A program made the translations under genes and the position numbers. Positions 25,864-34,300 of a stretch of DNA of 51,154 bases are shown piece by piece. Every line of letters starts with the position of its first letter. Position 1 is the stretch's first letter. The stretch lies in assembly GCF_016587435.1 (NCBI RefSeq), contig NZ_BNJJ01000039.1, positions 1-51,154 of the forward strand, in the 5' to 3' direction. Below the pieces are notes generated by a model. The model was not told the DNA's origin. It made no database searches and was given only the letters and a program-made list of their open reading frames with translations. This DNA is from Dictyobacter formicarum (GTDB taxonomy: Bacteria > Chloroflexota > Ktedonobacteria > Ktedonobacterales > Ktedonobacteraceae).

Positions 25864-25940
25864 CATAGTTCGGGCCTTGCGCCCGATTTACCCTCTACGC
25901 TCGAAAAATTTCCCATAGGTTCGGGCCTTGCGCCCGATTT
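25864..25940 (-). repeat. Inverted partial copies of the 53-bp repeat's 3' end
   Basis: Two copies of the unit's terminal hairpin segment occur in reverse orientation at 25864-25889 and 25914-25940 (TTCGGGCCTTGCGCCCGAT). With the direct copies they could form very long stem structures. The whole 25,538-26,138 gap contains only these repeats, a small AT-rich hairpin near 25,970-26,000 and the leader of the next gene. Confidence 0.85.
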
Positions 25941-26138
25941 TTCGCTCACGCGTGAAAAGGTTCAATAAATGATCTTAAAAAATAAAAGATCATAGGGCCG
26001 AACCTACGATCTTACGCGCTGGATAATAGCGGGGGAAGATGGTGGTTGCATTATAGAAGCAGGCCTTTGTCCTTTTTTGTGAGTGACACAATAGCGATGA
26101 TACATAACCAGACATAACAAGAGAGGAGCGCATCTTCG

Positions 26139-26348
26139 ATGGAAAATCAGCAAGCAGACTATCGTCAGGCTTTATACAGCCTGACGCACAGTGTGTACCG
26201 CGCAGGCGTTGGTCTTGGTCGCGCGCCAATGAGCATGCTGCCACGTGAGTCACAGCAGGAATTTAAGGCGGCTGGCACCGAGTTTGTCAGTGGACTGGCG
26301 AAGCTCGCATATGGTTTTGCTACCACTCTGGATAAGATGGCCAGGTAA
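26139..26348 (+). CDS. Small hypothetical protein upstream of the ABC1 kinase
   Basis: This 69-residue protein (starts MENQQADYRQALYSLTHSVY) has GAGAGGAG upstream of its ATG. It is predicted helical and amphipathic, with no signal or known motif. It ends 6 nt before the ABC1-type kinase and is surely co-transcribed with it, so it may be an accessory subunit or membrane-associated helper. I do not recognise the family. Confidence 0.7.
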   Translation: MENQQADYRQALYSLTHSVYRAGVGLGRAPMSMLPRESQQEFKAAGTEFVSGLAKLAYGFATTLDKMAR

Positions 26349-26354
26349 GGAAAA

Positions 26355-27995
26355 ATGTGTATGCTGGATAAAGCACCTCGAATCGCTAACGTTACACGCT
26401 CCTTGCAGATTGTGCATCTGCTCTTGTGGCTCAGCTGGGCCATCTACCGCGAGCGTCGCCGCATGGCCAGGCTGCGGCAGTCTGGTTGTGTCCAACAGCC
26501 AGTGAGCGAGGCGTTGATTCGGGTGCTTATCCACTTTCGCAATAGCGCCCCAAAGCTGGGCACGCTCATGATTAAACTTGGTCAGTTTCTCAGTCTGCGC
26601 GTTGACCTGCTACCGGAGCAGGCCCTGGCCATTTTACAGCCGCTGCAAGATGGTATTCCTCCCGCCTCGTTTGAGTACGTGGTCGCGCTGATAGAGGCTG
26701 AGCTGGGCAAGCCGGTCGAGGAAGTGTTTTCTGTGCTAGAGCCCGGCTGTATCGCCGCCGCCTCGCTGGGCCAGGTACATAAAGCGGTGTTGGCCGCTAC
26801 TGGCGACGTTGTAGCCGTCAAAGTACAGCGTCCCGATATCGAATATCTTATCCGTATGGATTTGCGTACCCTGAAGTTTGTCATCTGGATCATTAATCAT
26901 CTCTTTCACACACATGATCTGCTGGATCTCAATGAGCTGCTGGCCGAGTTTGAGCGCATCGTCTACGATGAAATAGATTATCTGCGCGAGGCCATTAACG
27001 CCAGAAAGTTCAGGGATATGTTTAAGGATAACGCCAGCATCTATATTCCTCGTGTGTATGACCAGTACGTATCGCGGCGTGTGCTGGTCATCGAGTGGAT
27101 CGACGGCATCAAAATCAATGACTATGCCGCGCTGGATGCGGCCGGAGTAGACCGGCTGGCGGTGGTCAAATGCACGGTATGCGCCTATTTCTATCAATTT
27201 TTTGAGGCCGGCTTCTTTCATGCCGATCCACACCCCGGCAACATCTTTGTCAAAGCGGGCTCGACAGGACAGGAGCCAGTGATCGCTTTTATCGACTTCG
27301 GCATGACAGGTTCGCATACAAAGAGCATCAAGAAATCGCTGCGTGATGCATTCCTGGCCTTTATTATGCGCGATGCCCGTTTACTTATCAATGCGCTGGG
27401 CCGGCTGGGTTTTATCGGTGAACGTGCCAACCGCAGCGCTATGGAGCAATCCCTCGCTGTTCTTATAGAACAGTACCATGGTCTAACCCTGGCTGACATG
27501 CATAAGATTGATATGGTGGAACTGGTACAGGAGGTGCTGCAGCTTTTTCGTGGTCAGCCGTTTCACATTCCCGCCCAGTTCGCCTTTACTGGCCGCGCGG
27601 TGAGTACGCTGGCCGCTCTCTCGACCGAGCTCGCGCCCGAGTTCAATTTCGTCGAGGTCGCTATCCCCTACGCGAAGGCATTTCTGGGGCTGAGTCTTGA
27701 AGATGTAGAACAGGGACTATACCAGGTTGGTCGCCAGCTCCTCGATACGGGCAAGGTATTGCTCACCTTGCCCCGCACGCTGGAACAGGTACTCGACGAA
27801 ATCAAAGCTGGTCGCATCGCTATTAATGGGCGCAGCCAGTCATCGCAGCATAACAGCTTTGTCCTGCTCCTCATGTTTGTGTTCTCGCTCCTCTGTGGCA
27901 CTCTCCTAATGATGAACGCTCACCAGCTCGTGGCTAGCTGGTTCTGCTTCGGCCTGGGAAGCCTGGTCGCCCTCCGCCTCCTCTTCAAAAACTAG
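26355..27995 (+). CDS. ABC1/UbiB/AarF family atypical kinase
   Basis: This 546-residue protein has the family motifs in order: the KxGQ motif (IKLGQFLSLRVDLLP), the Ala-rich loop (AAASLGQVHKA), the lysine strand (VVAVKVQRP), HADPHPGNIF (catalytic loop) and IDFGMTG (metal-binding DFG). Two hydrophobic helices at the C-terminus, about 500-540, anchor it in the membrane. Relatives support quinone and isoprenoid-lipid metabolism. Its neighbour is the 69-residue unknown gene. Confidence 0.9.
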   Translation: MCMLDKAPRIANVTRSLQIVHLLLWLSWAIYRERRRMARLRQSGCVQQPVSEALIRVLIHFRNSAPKLGTLMIKLGQFLSLRVDLLPEQALAILQPLQDGIPPASFEYVVALIEAELGKPVEEVFSVLEPGCIAAASLGQVHKAVLAATGDVVAVKVQRPDIEYLIRMDLRTLKFVIWIINHLFHTHDLLDLNELLAEFERIVYDEIDYLREAINARKFRDMFKDNASIYIPRVYDQYVSRRVLVIEWIDGIKINDYAALDAAGVDRLAVVKCTVCAYFYQFFEAGFFHADPHPGNIFVKAGSTGQEPVIAFIDFGMTGSHTKSIKKSLRDAFLAFIMRDARLLINALGRLGFIGERANRSAMEQSLAVLIEQYHGLTLADMHKIDMVELVQEVLQLFRGQPFHIPAQFAFTGRAVSTLAALSTELAPEFNFVEVAIPYAKAFLGLSLEDVEQGLYQVGRQLLDTGKVLLTLPRTLEQVLDEIKAGRIAINGRSQSSQHNSFVLLLMFVFSLLCGTLLMMNAHQLVASWFCFGLGSLVALRLLFKN

Positions 27996-28059
27996 CAACC
28001 CCAATTAGTCCATGATTGAGACCCGGGCGGTCCGGCCGCGCTTCTTGGTGAATATGATA

Positions 28060-28410
28060 TCACTCCTTTGCTGCAATCTCAGCAGGCTTGGCCCATCTTC
28101 GGACCGGAAGGGTCTTCGCGACCTGATCGATCACCTCCATGTTTCCTTCTATCCCAGGAGTCCGTACCAGGTGAGGCGCAATCGCGTTGACATTGACCCC
28201 CGCCGGCCCAAACTCTGCCGCCCATGACCTGGTCAGCAGTGTCAGCGCCGCTTCCGTTGCCCCATAGAGGGAGGCCCCGGCGAAGCCTTTATGAGCCAAC
28301 ACAGTGGTGATATTAATGATTTTTCCTGATCCTTGTTCGACCATCTGAGGAGCAAAGGCGGCTACCAGGTAAAACGGAGCTTTGAGGTTGGTCGTGTTGA
28401 TAAACCTCAA
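28060..28410 (-). pseudogene. Decayed SDR oxidoreductase fragment
   Basis: The readable frame keeps only the C-terminal half of an SDR: GKIINITTVLAHKG, then YGATEAAL, then GVNVNAIAPHLVRTPG. The catalytic YxxxK reads YGATE, so the Lys is changed to Glu. The nucleotide-binding N-terminus is missing (a TGA stop lies just upstream in frame), and the C-terminus stops at KPAEIAAKE, short of the usual ITG...DGG. It is a remnant without neighbours of related function. Confidence 0.8.
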
Positions 28411-28470
28411 AGCTCATCTCATAGTCAGAATCTCAAAAGGTCAAGTCGTGTTCCGGGCTGTTTGCTGACT

Positions 28471-29463
28471 TTATCGAATGGTGTCATAGCCTCTGGCTTT
28501 TTCTATTAACGAAAGTGAGGGCCGGGCAGGGGAGAAAGTGATTGGCCGGGTTGATGAACGCTTCACCAGCATGACGGGGGCCTTACTGGTTTGTATGACC
28601 TGCTGCAGCATTCTGGCATGATGGGAGAAGAAGCTGCTCAGGCTCCCCCGGCGAGCTGCAGCCGCCACTGTGATGTCGAAGTCATGCAGGTGGCAGAGCC
28701 GCACAATCTCCTCTGCTGGCTGACCACACGTGACCTCGACCTGCACAGAGAGTCCCCGTGTGCGCAGAGGATAAGCCAAAGCCTCCAGGTAGGTGCGTGC
28801 GCAGTCAATTTCGCTCTGCAGCTGCAATTGGCGTGATTGTCTGCGCGCACTAGAGGCTTTGCGGGTATCGTCTACTACCGTCACCAGTGCTATTACCGCT
28901 CCTGTCATGCTGGCTATCTCAGCGGCAGTTTCAACCGCGTGCAGGCCATCGCCTTTAAAGAAAGGAACCAGGATGCTCCGGACAGAAGATAGCGCTGGCG
29001 TATGGATTGTACGAGGCGTTGATGGGACGTACAGGAGCGGCAGTGAAGTGCATTGCGCCAGCGCGGCGACCACGTTTCTCTCGAAGAAGGCAAACGATGT
29101 TGTACGTTTGCGGGGAGCCAGTGCCAGCATGCTGGTACTCGAGACGCGCTTGATAGTATCCAGCACGCTACCTATCTGATCGCCTTCCAGTACCGTTATC
29201 TGGATCGCCAGGGCGGGTAGCTTGTCCTGCAAGCGCCTGGCGATAGTCTGCAGATGCTTGTACGCTCGGTTGATCGAGGCCAGGTACTGGCTGATTGGCA
29301 TTACTGCGATGAAACCGAGACCCGAGACGGTTGAGTAGGGAGGATCAATGACGTATAGCAGGTGCAGGCAGCTTTTGGTTGCAGACGCTAGTGCTGCCAC
29401 TGGTAGCAGGGTCTCCGCCTCGACCGAGCTATCCAGTGGCAGTAGAATATGTGGTTGCATCAT
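28471..29463 (-). CDS. Tandem universal stress protein (UspA)
   Basis: This 330-residue protein has two Usp domains: about 1-150 (ILLPLDSSVEAETLLPVA) and about 165-310 (SILVPFFKGDGLHAVE). The ATP-binding G-x2-G-x9-G-S motif is degenerate in both: ALAPRKRTT in the first and AAAARRGSLSSFF in the second. It follows AccB after 33 nt on the same strand and may share its transcript. Role in stress response is inferred from the family only. Confidence 0.85.
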   Translation of the reverse strand: MMQPHILLPLDSSVEAETLLPVAALASATKSCLHLLYVIDPPYSTVSGLGFIAVMPISQYLASINRAYKHLQTIARRLQDKLPALAIQITVLEGDQIGSVLDTIKRVSSTSMLALAPRKRTTSFAFFERNVVAALAQCTSLPLLYVPSTPRTIHTPALSSVRSILVPFFKGDGLHAVETAAEIASMTGAVIALVTVVDDTRKASSARRQSRQLQLQSEIDCARTYLEALAYPLRTRGLSVQVEVTCGQPAEEIVRLCHLHDFDITVAAAARRGSLSSFFSHHARMLQQVIQTSKAPVMLVKRSSTRPITFSPARPSLSLIEKARGYDTIR

Positions 29464-29496
29464 AGGAACTAAATCCTTTCAATGCCTCTTACTCTC

Positions 29497-29955
29497 TCAG
29501 ACAGGCTCAACTTGTAGCAGGACATCGCCCTTTTTGACCACGCTTCCGCTTTGCACCTTGATCGCCACTACCCGGCCAGTGACATCGGCCTGGATCTCGC
29601 TAAATACCTTCATTGCTTCAATCAATGCCACAGTTTGATCAAGCCGTATGATATCTCCCACCTTGACAAAGGGATCTGCCGTTGGCGTGGGTGCGGCATA
29701 GTAGACCCCGGTGAGAGGAGCTTTCATCTCGATTGTACGTGTAGCGGCAGGCGTTGGCTGAGGGGCCGGGATGGCAGGTTGTGGTAGCGGCACAGCAGTG
29801 ATAAGCTGCGCCGGCTGGTGAGCTTGAATGGTGGCGGGAGTGCCAGAGTGACGCCGCAGAATGATCTCTAGCTCGCCCTCTCCCAGTTCGATTTCGCTAA
29901 TGCTGCTCCCCTGAAGAATACCGAGAACAGCCTCAACACGCTTAACCCACGACAT
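29497..29955 (-). CDS. accB: Biotin carboxyl carrier protein (AccB)
   Basis: This 152-residue BCCP has a disordered Pro/Ala-rich linker (about 45-75) and a C-terminal biotinyl domain with the biotinylation site K116 in ALIEAMKVFSE. GAGGAAA precedes the ATG. It would carry carboxybiotin between AccC and AccAD in malonyl-CoA formation. It follows a paralogue lacking the lysine and completes an operon with fabD, accD, accA and accC. Confidence 0.95.
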   Translation of the reverse strand: MSWVKRVEAVLGILQGSSISEIELGEGELEIILRRHSGTPATIQAHQPAQLITAVPLPQPAIPAPQPTPAATRTIEMKAPLTGVYYAAPTPTADPFVKVGDIIRLDQTVALIEAMKVFSEIQADVTGRVVAIKVQSGSVVKKGDVLLQVEPV

Positions 29956-30025
29956 ACTTTTTCCTCTTCATTGTGCAACAGTACAGGTTATATACAGAAT
30001 GGAGCATGAATGGAGCATGAGATGT

Positions 30026-30535
30026 TCAGGGCATGATTGTCATCAGCGGCTGCCCATATTGGACAGGCTCGCCGTCTTGCACCAGCAACTCCACGACGTG
30101 TCCTGCTACCGCCGCCTCTACCTCGTTGGGAACACCGATGGAGATGATGACAGCGACATGTTGTCCTTCCTTCACCGCGTCTCCCACTTTGACCAGAGGC
30201 TGATCTTTTGATTTCGACCAGCTTTGAAAGAAGCCCACAAACGGTGAGGTAACAACGTGTGGTTGTTGCTCTGTAACAGACTCGACGACAGGCTCCGTGC
30301 TGGCTGAAGAGGCCAGCGGAGTCGCATACTCAACGACAGCAGGTGCCGCTTTACGGAGCACAATACGCGTTTTTGTCTTGCCGTGCCGTACCTCAAGTTC
30401 CGCGATATCGCTTGAGTCGATGAGGCTAACCAGCTGCCGTAACTGCTCAAGCGTCACACCCTCATCGATATCCGTGCGCAAATCTTCATCTGTCAGGGGC
30501 GTGATAACTGTGGTAGATGTATTTATGTTCTTCAA
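30026..30535 (-). CDS. Biotinyl-domain protein without the biotinylated lysine (BADC-like)
   Basis: This 169-residue protein aligns along its length with AccB (residue 120-169 biotinyl fold), but the EAMK site reads ISIG: K is replaced by G134, with E, A and M also changed. The rest of the hairpin (PNEVEAAVAGHVVELLVQDG) is well kept. The N-terminal half (VTLEQLRQLVSLIDSSDIAELEV) resembles the BCCP N-terminus. It starts with TTG one base after the AccC stop. It could be a regulatory partner that competes with AccB in the carboxylase, as plant BADC proteins do. Confidence 0.85.
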   Translation of the reverse strand: MKNINTSTTVITPLTDEDLRTDIDEGVTLEQLRQLVSLIDSSDIAELEVRHGKTKTRIVLRKAAPAVVEYATPLASSASTEPVVESVTEQQPHVVTSPFVGFFQSWSKSKDQPLVKVGDAVKEGQHVAVIISIGVPNEVEAAVAGHVVELLVQDGEPVQYGQPLMTIMP

Positions 30536-30536
30536 C

Positions 30537-31910
30537 TCAAGCCGCCTTTCTAGAAGCCTGCTCGATACCCAGGGCTACCGCCTCTTCCTGAATAAAGCGC
30601 GTATAGGCCTCGCCCTCTACGAAGGTAGGATGGTCGATCAGGCGGCGCAAAAACGGGATGGTAGTTGGCAGTCCCTCGATCACAAACTCATCCAATGCGC
30701 GGCGCATGCGTATGATCGCCTCTTCTCTGGTTTCGCCCCAGACGATAAGCTTGGCCAGCAGCGAATCGTAGTAGGGTGGAACCTCGTAGCCTGGATAAAG
30801 ATGGCTATCGACGCGCACTCCCGGGCCTCCTGGCATGATATATTGCGTCACCGTACCCGTCTGGGGACGGAAATCGGCCTCCGCGTCCTCCGCCGTAATA
30901 CGGCACTCGATGGCGTGATAACGAAACTTCACGTCCTCCTGGCGAATGCTCAGTGGATGTCCGGCCGCGATGCGGATCTGCTCTTTCACCAGATCGAGGG
31001 TGGTGACCTGCTCGGTGACTGGATGCTCCACCTGGAGACGCGTATTCATCTCCATAAAGTAGTAGCGATTCTGCTCATCTACCAGGAACTCCATTGTGCC
31101 GGCGTTGCGATAGCCCACCGCCAGGGCGGCTTTGACCGCTGTCCTGCCCACCTCCTCGCGTAGCTCAGCTGGCAGGTGCGGACTCGGTGCCTCCTCCAAT
31201 ACCTTCTGGTTACGTCTCTGACATGAGCAGTTGCGCTCACCCAGATGGATGCCATTGCCATGATGATCGAGGAGCACCTGAATTTCGACGTGGCGCGCCT
31301 TGCCTAGATAGCGCTCGAGATAAATACCATCGTTCTTAAATGCTTCGCGCGCCTCGTTCTGTGCCAGCAAAAAGGTGCGCTCAAAATCCTCTTGTCTGGT
31401 GACGAGACGAATGCCACGGCCACCGCCGCCAGCCACCGCTTTCAGCATCAGCGGAAACCCAACCTGTTTGACCGCCTCCAGCCCCTCGGCCAGCGAATGC
31501 AGTACAGGTGTGCCAGGAAGCATCGGCATGCCCGCCTCCGCCATTGCCGCCCGTGCCGACACCTTGTCGCCCATGATCCTCATCGCGCTCGCCGGTGGCC
31601 CGATAAAGGCAATGTTGGTATCCGCGCAAATCTCGGAGAAGCTGGTATTTTCTGAGAGGAAACCATAGCCAGGATGGATAGCCTCAGCCTGCGAAAGAGT
31701 CGCGGCGCACAGAATATTCGGAATATTTAGGTAGCTCTTGCTACTGGGTCCCGGTCCAATACAAATATGCTCATCGGCCATACGTACAGGCAAAGAGTCT
31801 TTATCGGCTTCTGAATGCACAATCACGCTGCGTATTCCCATCTCGCGGCAGGCACGAATGACACGCAAGGCGATCTCTCCGCGATTAGCGATTAGAATGG
31901 TACGAAACAT
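30537..31910 (-). CDS. accC: Biotin carboxylase (AccC)
   Basis: The start is placed at the ATG at 31910 (MFRTILIANRGEIALRVIRA), the family's usual N-terminus; a further in-frame start at 32027 adds an unlikely tail. The product has 457 residues. The ATP-grasp domain shows LKAVAGGGGRGIR, and the active site shows FMEMNTRLQVEHPVTE. It carboxylates biotin on AccB with bicarbonate and ATP. It ends one base before the BADC-like gene. The site upstream of the ATG is weak. Confidence 0.95.
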   Translation of the reverse strand: MFRTILIANRGEIALRVIRACREMGIRSVIVHSEADKDSLPVRMADEHICIGPGPSSKSYLNIPNILCAATLSQAEAIHPGYGFLSENTSFSEICADTNIAFIGPPASAMRIMGDKVSARAAMAEAGMPMLPGTPVLHSLAEGLEAVKQVGFPLMLKAVAGGGGRGIRLVTRQEDFERTFLLAQNEAREAFKNDGIYLERYLGKARHVEIQVLLDHHGNGIHLGERNCSCQRRNQKVLEEAPSPHLPAELREEVGRTAVKAALAVGYRNAGTMEFLVDEQNRYYFMEMNTRLQVEHPVTEQVTTLDLVKEQIRIAAGHPLSIRQEDVKFRYHAIECRITAEDAEADFRPQTGTVTQYIMPGGPGVRVDSHLYPGYEVPPYYDSLLAKLIVWGETREEAIIRMRRALDEFVIEGLPTTIPFLRRLIDHPTFVEGEAYTRFIQEEAVALGIEQASRKAA

Positions 31911-32035
31911 CGTTAGTCTTTGATCAAGGCTGGTATGCCTCGACTCCTCCCCTCTTGTGTCATCAATTCTGGAGTGAATAGATGCACTTGAGATCATACG
32001 TTTTCCGCTTTCCCGCGAGTTACCCACGACGAAAC

Positions 32036-32142
32036 TCGTAGGTGCGCCTCTCGTGTGCGGCTTTACCCTTCACGATCGAAGAATAATCTTATTTCTTTTC
32101 CGATCGGGAAAGTATCAAGCGCTCGCAAGGAGCGTATCTACG
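32036..32142. repeat. REP-like repeats between accA and accC
   Basis: An inverted copy (32036-32064) and a direct copy (32116-32142) of the short repeat seen at 18604-18675 lie in the 244-bp gap between accA and accC. They could form a hairpin in the operon mRNA. No other feature is seen in the gap. Confidence 0.45.
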
Positions 32143-32154
32143 ATTTTTGTTGGA

Positions 32155-33111
32155 TTATGCGGTTATGCGGATGAATGCTCCCATATTTCTGTATTTCTGG
32201 TAGCGGTTCTCCAGGAGGTCGTTGATGGTATAGTTTTGTAGTTCGTTGAGGTGCTTGAGCAGGCTCTCTTTCAGGTAGCCTGCGACGAGGCAGTGGTTAT
32301 GGTGGGCACCGCCGACTGGTTCGGGCACCAGCTCGTCGATAATCTTCGTCTGTGCCAATTCGCGAGCGCTGATGCGCATGGCCTTTGCCGCATCCGGTGC
32401 GAACGACTTGTCGCGCCAGAGAATGGATGCCGCCGCCTCTGGTGCCGCGACCGTGTAGACGCTGTGTTCAAGCATCAGCAGGCGATCCGCGACGCTGAGC
32501 GCAAGGGCACCTCCGCTGCCGCCTTCACCAATTACCACAGAGACGATCGGCACGCGCAGGCGTGACATGAGCTGCAGATTTTCCGCGATGGCGGTGGACT
32601 GACCGTGCTCCTCATCCTCTAAGCCAGGGAAGGCTCCCGGGGTATCGATCAGGCAGACGACAGGGACGTTAAACTTCTCGGCAGCGCGCATCAGGCGATA
32701 CGCTTTACGATAGCCTTCCGGATGAGGCATTCCGTAGTTGTGATACTGTTTCTCTTTGGTACTGCGCCCTTTCTGCTGGCCGATGAACATGATCGTATTG
32801 CCACCCATCTTGCCGAGCCCAGCGAGGATAGAATGGTCATCGGCGAAGGCACGATCCCCATGTAGCTCCATGAAGTCGTCGCACATCAGGCTAATGTAGT
32901 CGGCGGCATAAGGGCGATCTTTGTGGCGTGCTACCTGTACCGTTTGCCAGGCGTCGATATTCGCATACAGTTTCTGGGTGCGGTGGTGCAGATCAAGGAT
33001 CGCCGCGTCCAGTTCTTGCTGGCATCCATCATCGTGACACTCTTTTTGTAGGGTACGTATCTTTTGTGCGGCCACTGCAAGTTCCTGCTCAAAGTCCAGA
33101 TCGTAGCTCAT
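32155..33111 (-). CDS. accA: Acetyl-CoA carboxylase carboxyltransferase subunit alpha
   Basis: This 318-residue crotonase-fold protein has the AccA landmarks: DRPYAADYISLMCDDFMELHGDR, DTPGAFPGLEDEEHGQS and GEGGSGGALALSVADRLLMLE. AAGGAG lies about 8 nt before the ATG. With AccD it transfers carboxyl from carboxybiotin to acetyl-CoA. It lies between accD and accC on the same strand. Confidence 0.95.
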   Translation of the reverse strand: MSYDLDFEQELAVAAQKIRTLQKECHDDGCQQELDAAILDLHHRTQKLYANIDAWQTVQVARHKDRPYAADYISLMCDDFMELHGDRAFADDHSILAGLGKMGGNTIMFIGQQKGRSTKEKQYHNYGMPHPEGYRKAYRLMRAAEKFNVPVVCLIDTPGAFPGLEDEEHGQSTAIAENLQLMSRLRVPIVSVVIGEGGSGGALALSVADRLLMLEHSVYTVAAPEAAASILWRDKSFAPDAAKAMRISARELAQTKIIDELVPEPVGGAHHNHCLVAGYLKESLLKHLNELQNYTINDLLENRYQKYRNMGAFIRITA

Positions 33112-33266
33112 TTTTGGCTCCTTTATATGTGCAAGATGTACTTTTCGTTAAGAAGTGCTTACCGAGAGAGGCAAGGGACATTGATCTCGCCATTTAGCTC
33201 AGCTGTCCCTCTGTGCCTCCTGTGGACACCCGCCAGAGATGCCCTGATATCATTGATTGTTTCGGT

Positions 33267-34193
33267 TTAGATATGGCGTTGTGGCTGCCAGTTGCCCGCT
33301 TGAGCATAGAAGCTGAGCAAGCGTGCCAGCGTCTGGCGCAGCTCATGGCGCGATACCACAGCATCGATGAGTCCGTGTTGATAGACGAATTCGGCAGTTA
33401 CCGCTCCCTTGGGGAGCTGTACATGCATAAACTGCTCGATGACGCGGGGTCCCGCGAAGCAGACGAGTGTGCCTGGCTCGGCCATGATTACATCACCCAG
33501 CATCGCGAAGCTGGCCGTGACGCCACCGGTTGTCGGATCGGTTAACAGGCTGAAGAAGGGCAACCTGGCTTCTCCCAGCTTTGCCAGCGCCGCAGAGGTT
33601 TTTGCCATCTGCATCAGTGATTGGATACCTTCTTGCATGCGCGCACCACCAGAGGCCGAGGCAATCAAGACAGGGATGTGCCGCTCGATGCCCAGCTCGA
33701 TGGCACGGGTGATCTTCTCTCCCACGGCAGCCCCCATACTGCCACCGATGAAGCGAAAATCCATGATAGCGAGAGCGATCGGTAGGTCCTCAATCGTAGC
33801 GTGTCCGATGACGACCGCTTCGTTTAGATGCGTCTTCTGGCGCTCTTTCGTCAATTTCTCAGCATAAACCTGTGACTGATTGGAAAAGTTCAAAGGATCA
33901 GCAGAGGTGATATCGCTATCGACCTCGACAAAGCTGTCGCTATCCGCCAGCATCTCGATACGCTCGTATGCCGTGAGTTTAAAGTGATAGTGGCAATGTG
34001 GGCAGACCTTGAGGTTGCGCTGGTAGTCTCGCTCGTAGAGAAGTTCTTTGCACTGTGGACACTTAACGACAATATTCTTGGGAATGGTAATCTGCGGTCG
34101 TCGTGGTGCCTCCGGAACCGCTGGCTCTAATGGTGTCACAACAATGGTCACATCGGGCTGGGCGCTCTGGGTTGCTGCGATAGGCGAGATCAT
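33267..34193 (-). CDS. accD: Acetyl-CoA carboxylase carboxyltransferase subunit beta
   Basis: This 308-residue subunit has the N-terminal C4 zinc ribbon (CPQCKELLYER, then CPHCHYHFKL) and the crotonase-fold core (SASGGARMQEGIQSLMQMAK and TDPTTGGVTASFAMLGDV). An extra N-terminal segment of about 35 residues precedes the ribbon. AAGGAG is upstream of the ATG. It is the second gene of the operon after fabD. Confidence 0.95.
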   Translation of the reverse strand: MISPIAATQSAQPDVTIVVTPLEPAVPEAPRRPQITIPKNIVVKCPQCKELLYERDYQRNLKVCPHCHYHFKLTAYERIEMLADSDSFVEVDSDITSADPLNFSNQSQVYAEKLTKERQKTHLNEAVVIGHATIEDLPIALAIMDFRFIGGSMGAAVGEKITRAIELGIERHIPVLIASASGGARMQEGIQSLMQMAKTSAALAKLGEARLPFFSLLTDPTTGGVTASFAMLGDVIMAEPGTLVCFAGPRVIEQFMHVQLPKGAVTAEFVYQHGLIDAVVSRHELRQTLARLLSFYAQAGNWQPQRHI

Positions 34194-34300
34194 GTACTGC
34201 TCCTTTTGCTGGACTAGATCAAACTTTAGTAGAACACTTCTTTTTTTGATAGGTTATGAGTCGTACGTAGATTGAGCTGTTCAGTGCATTGGATGAAAGA

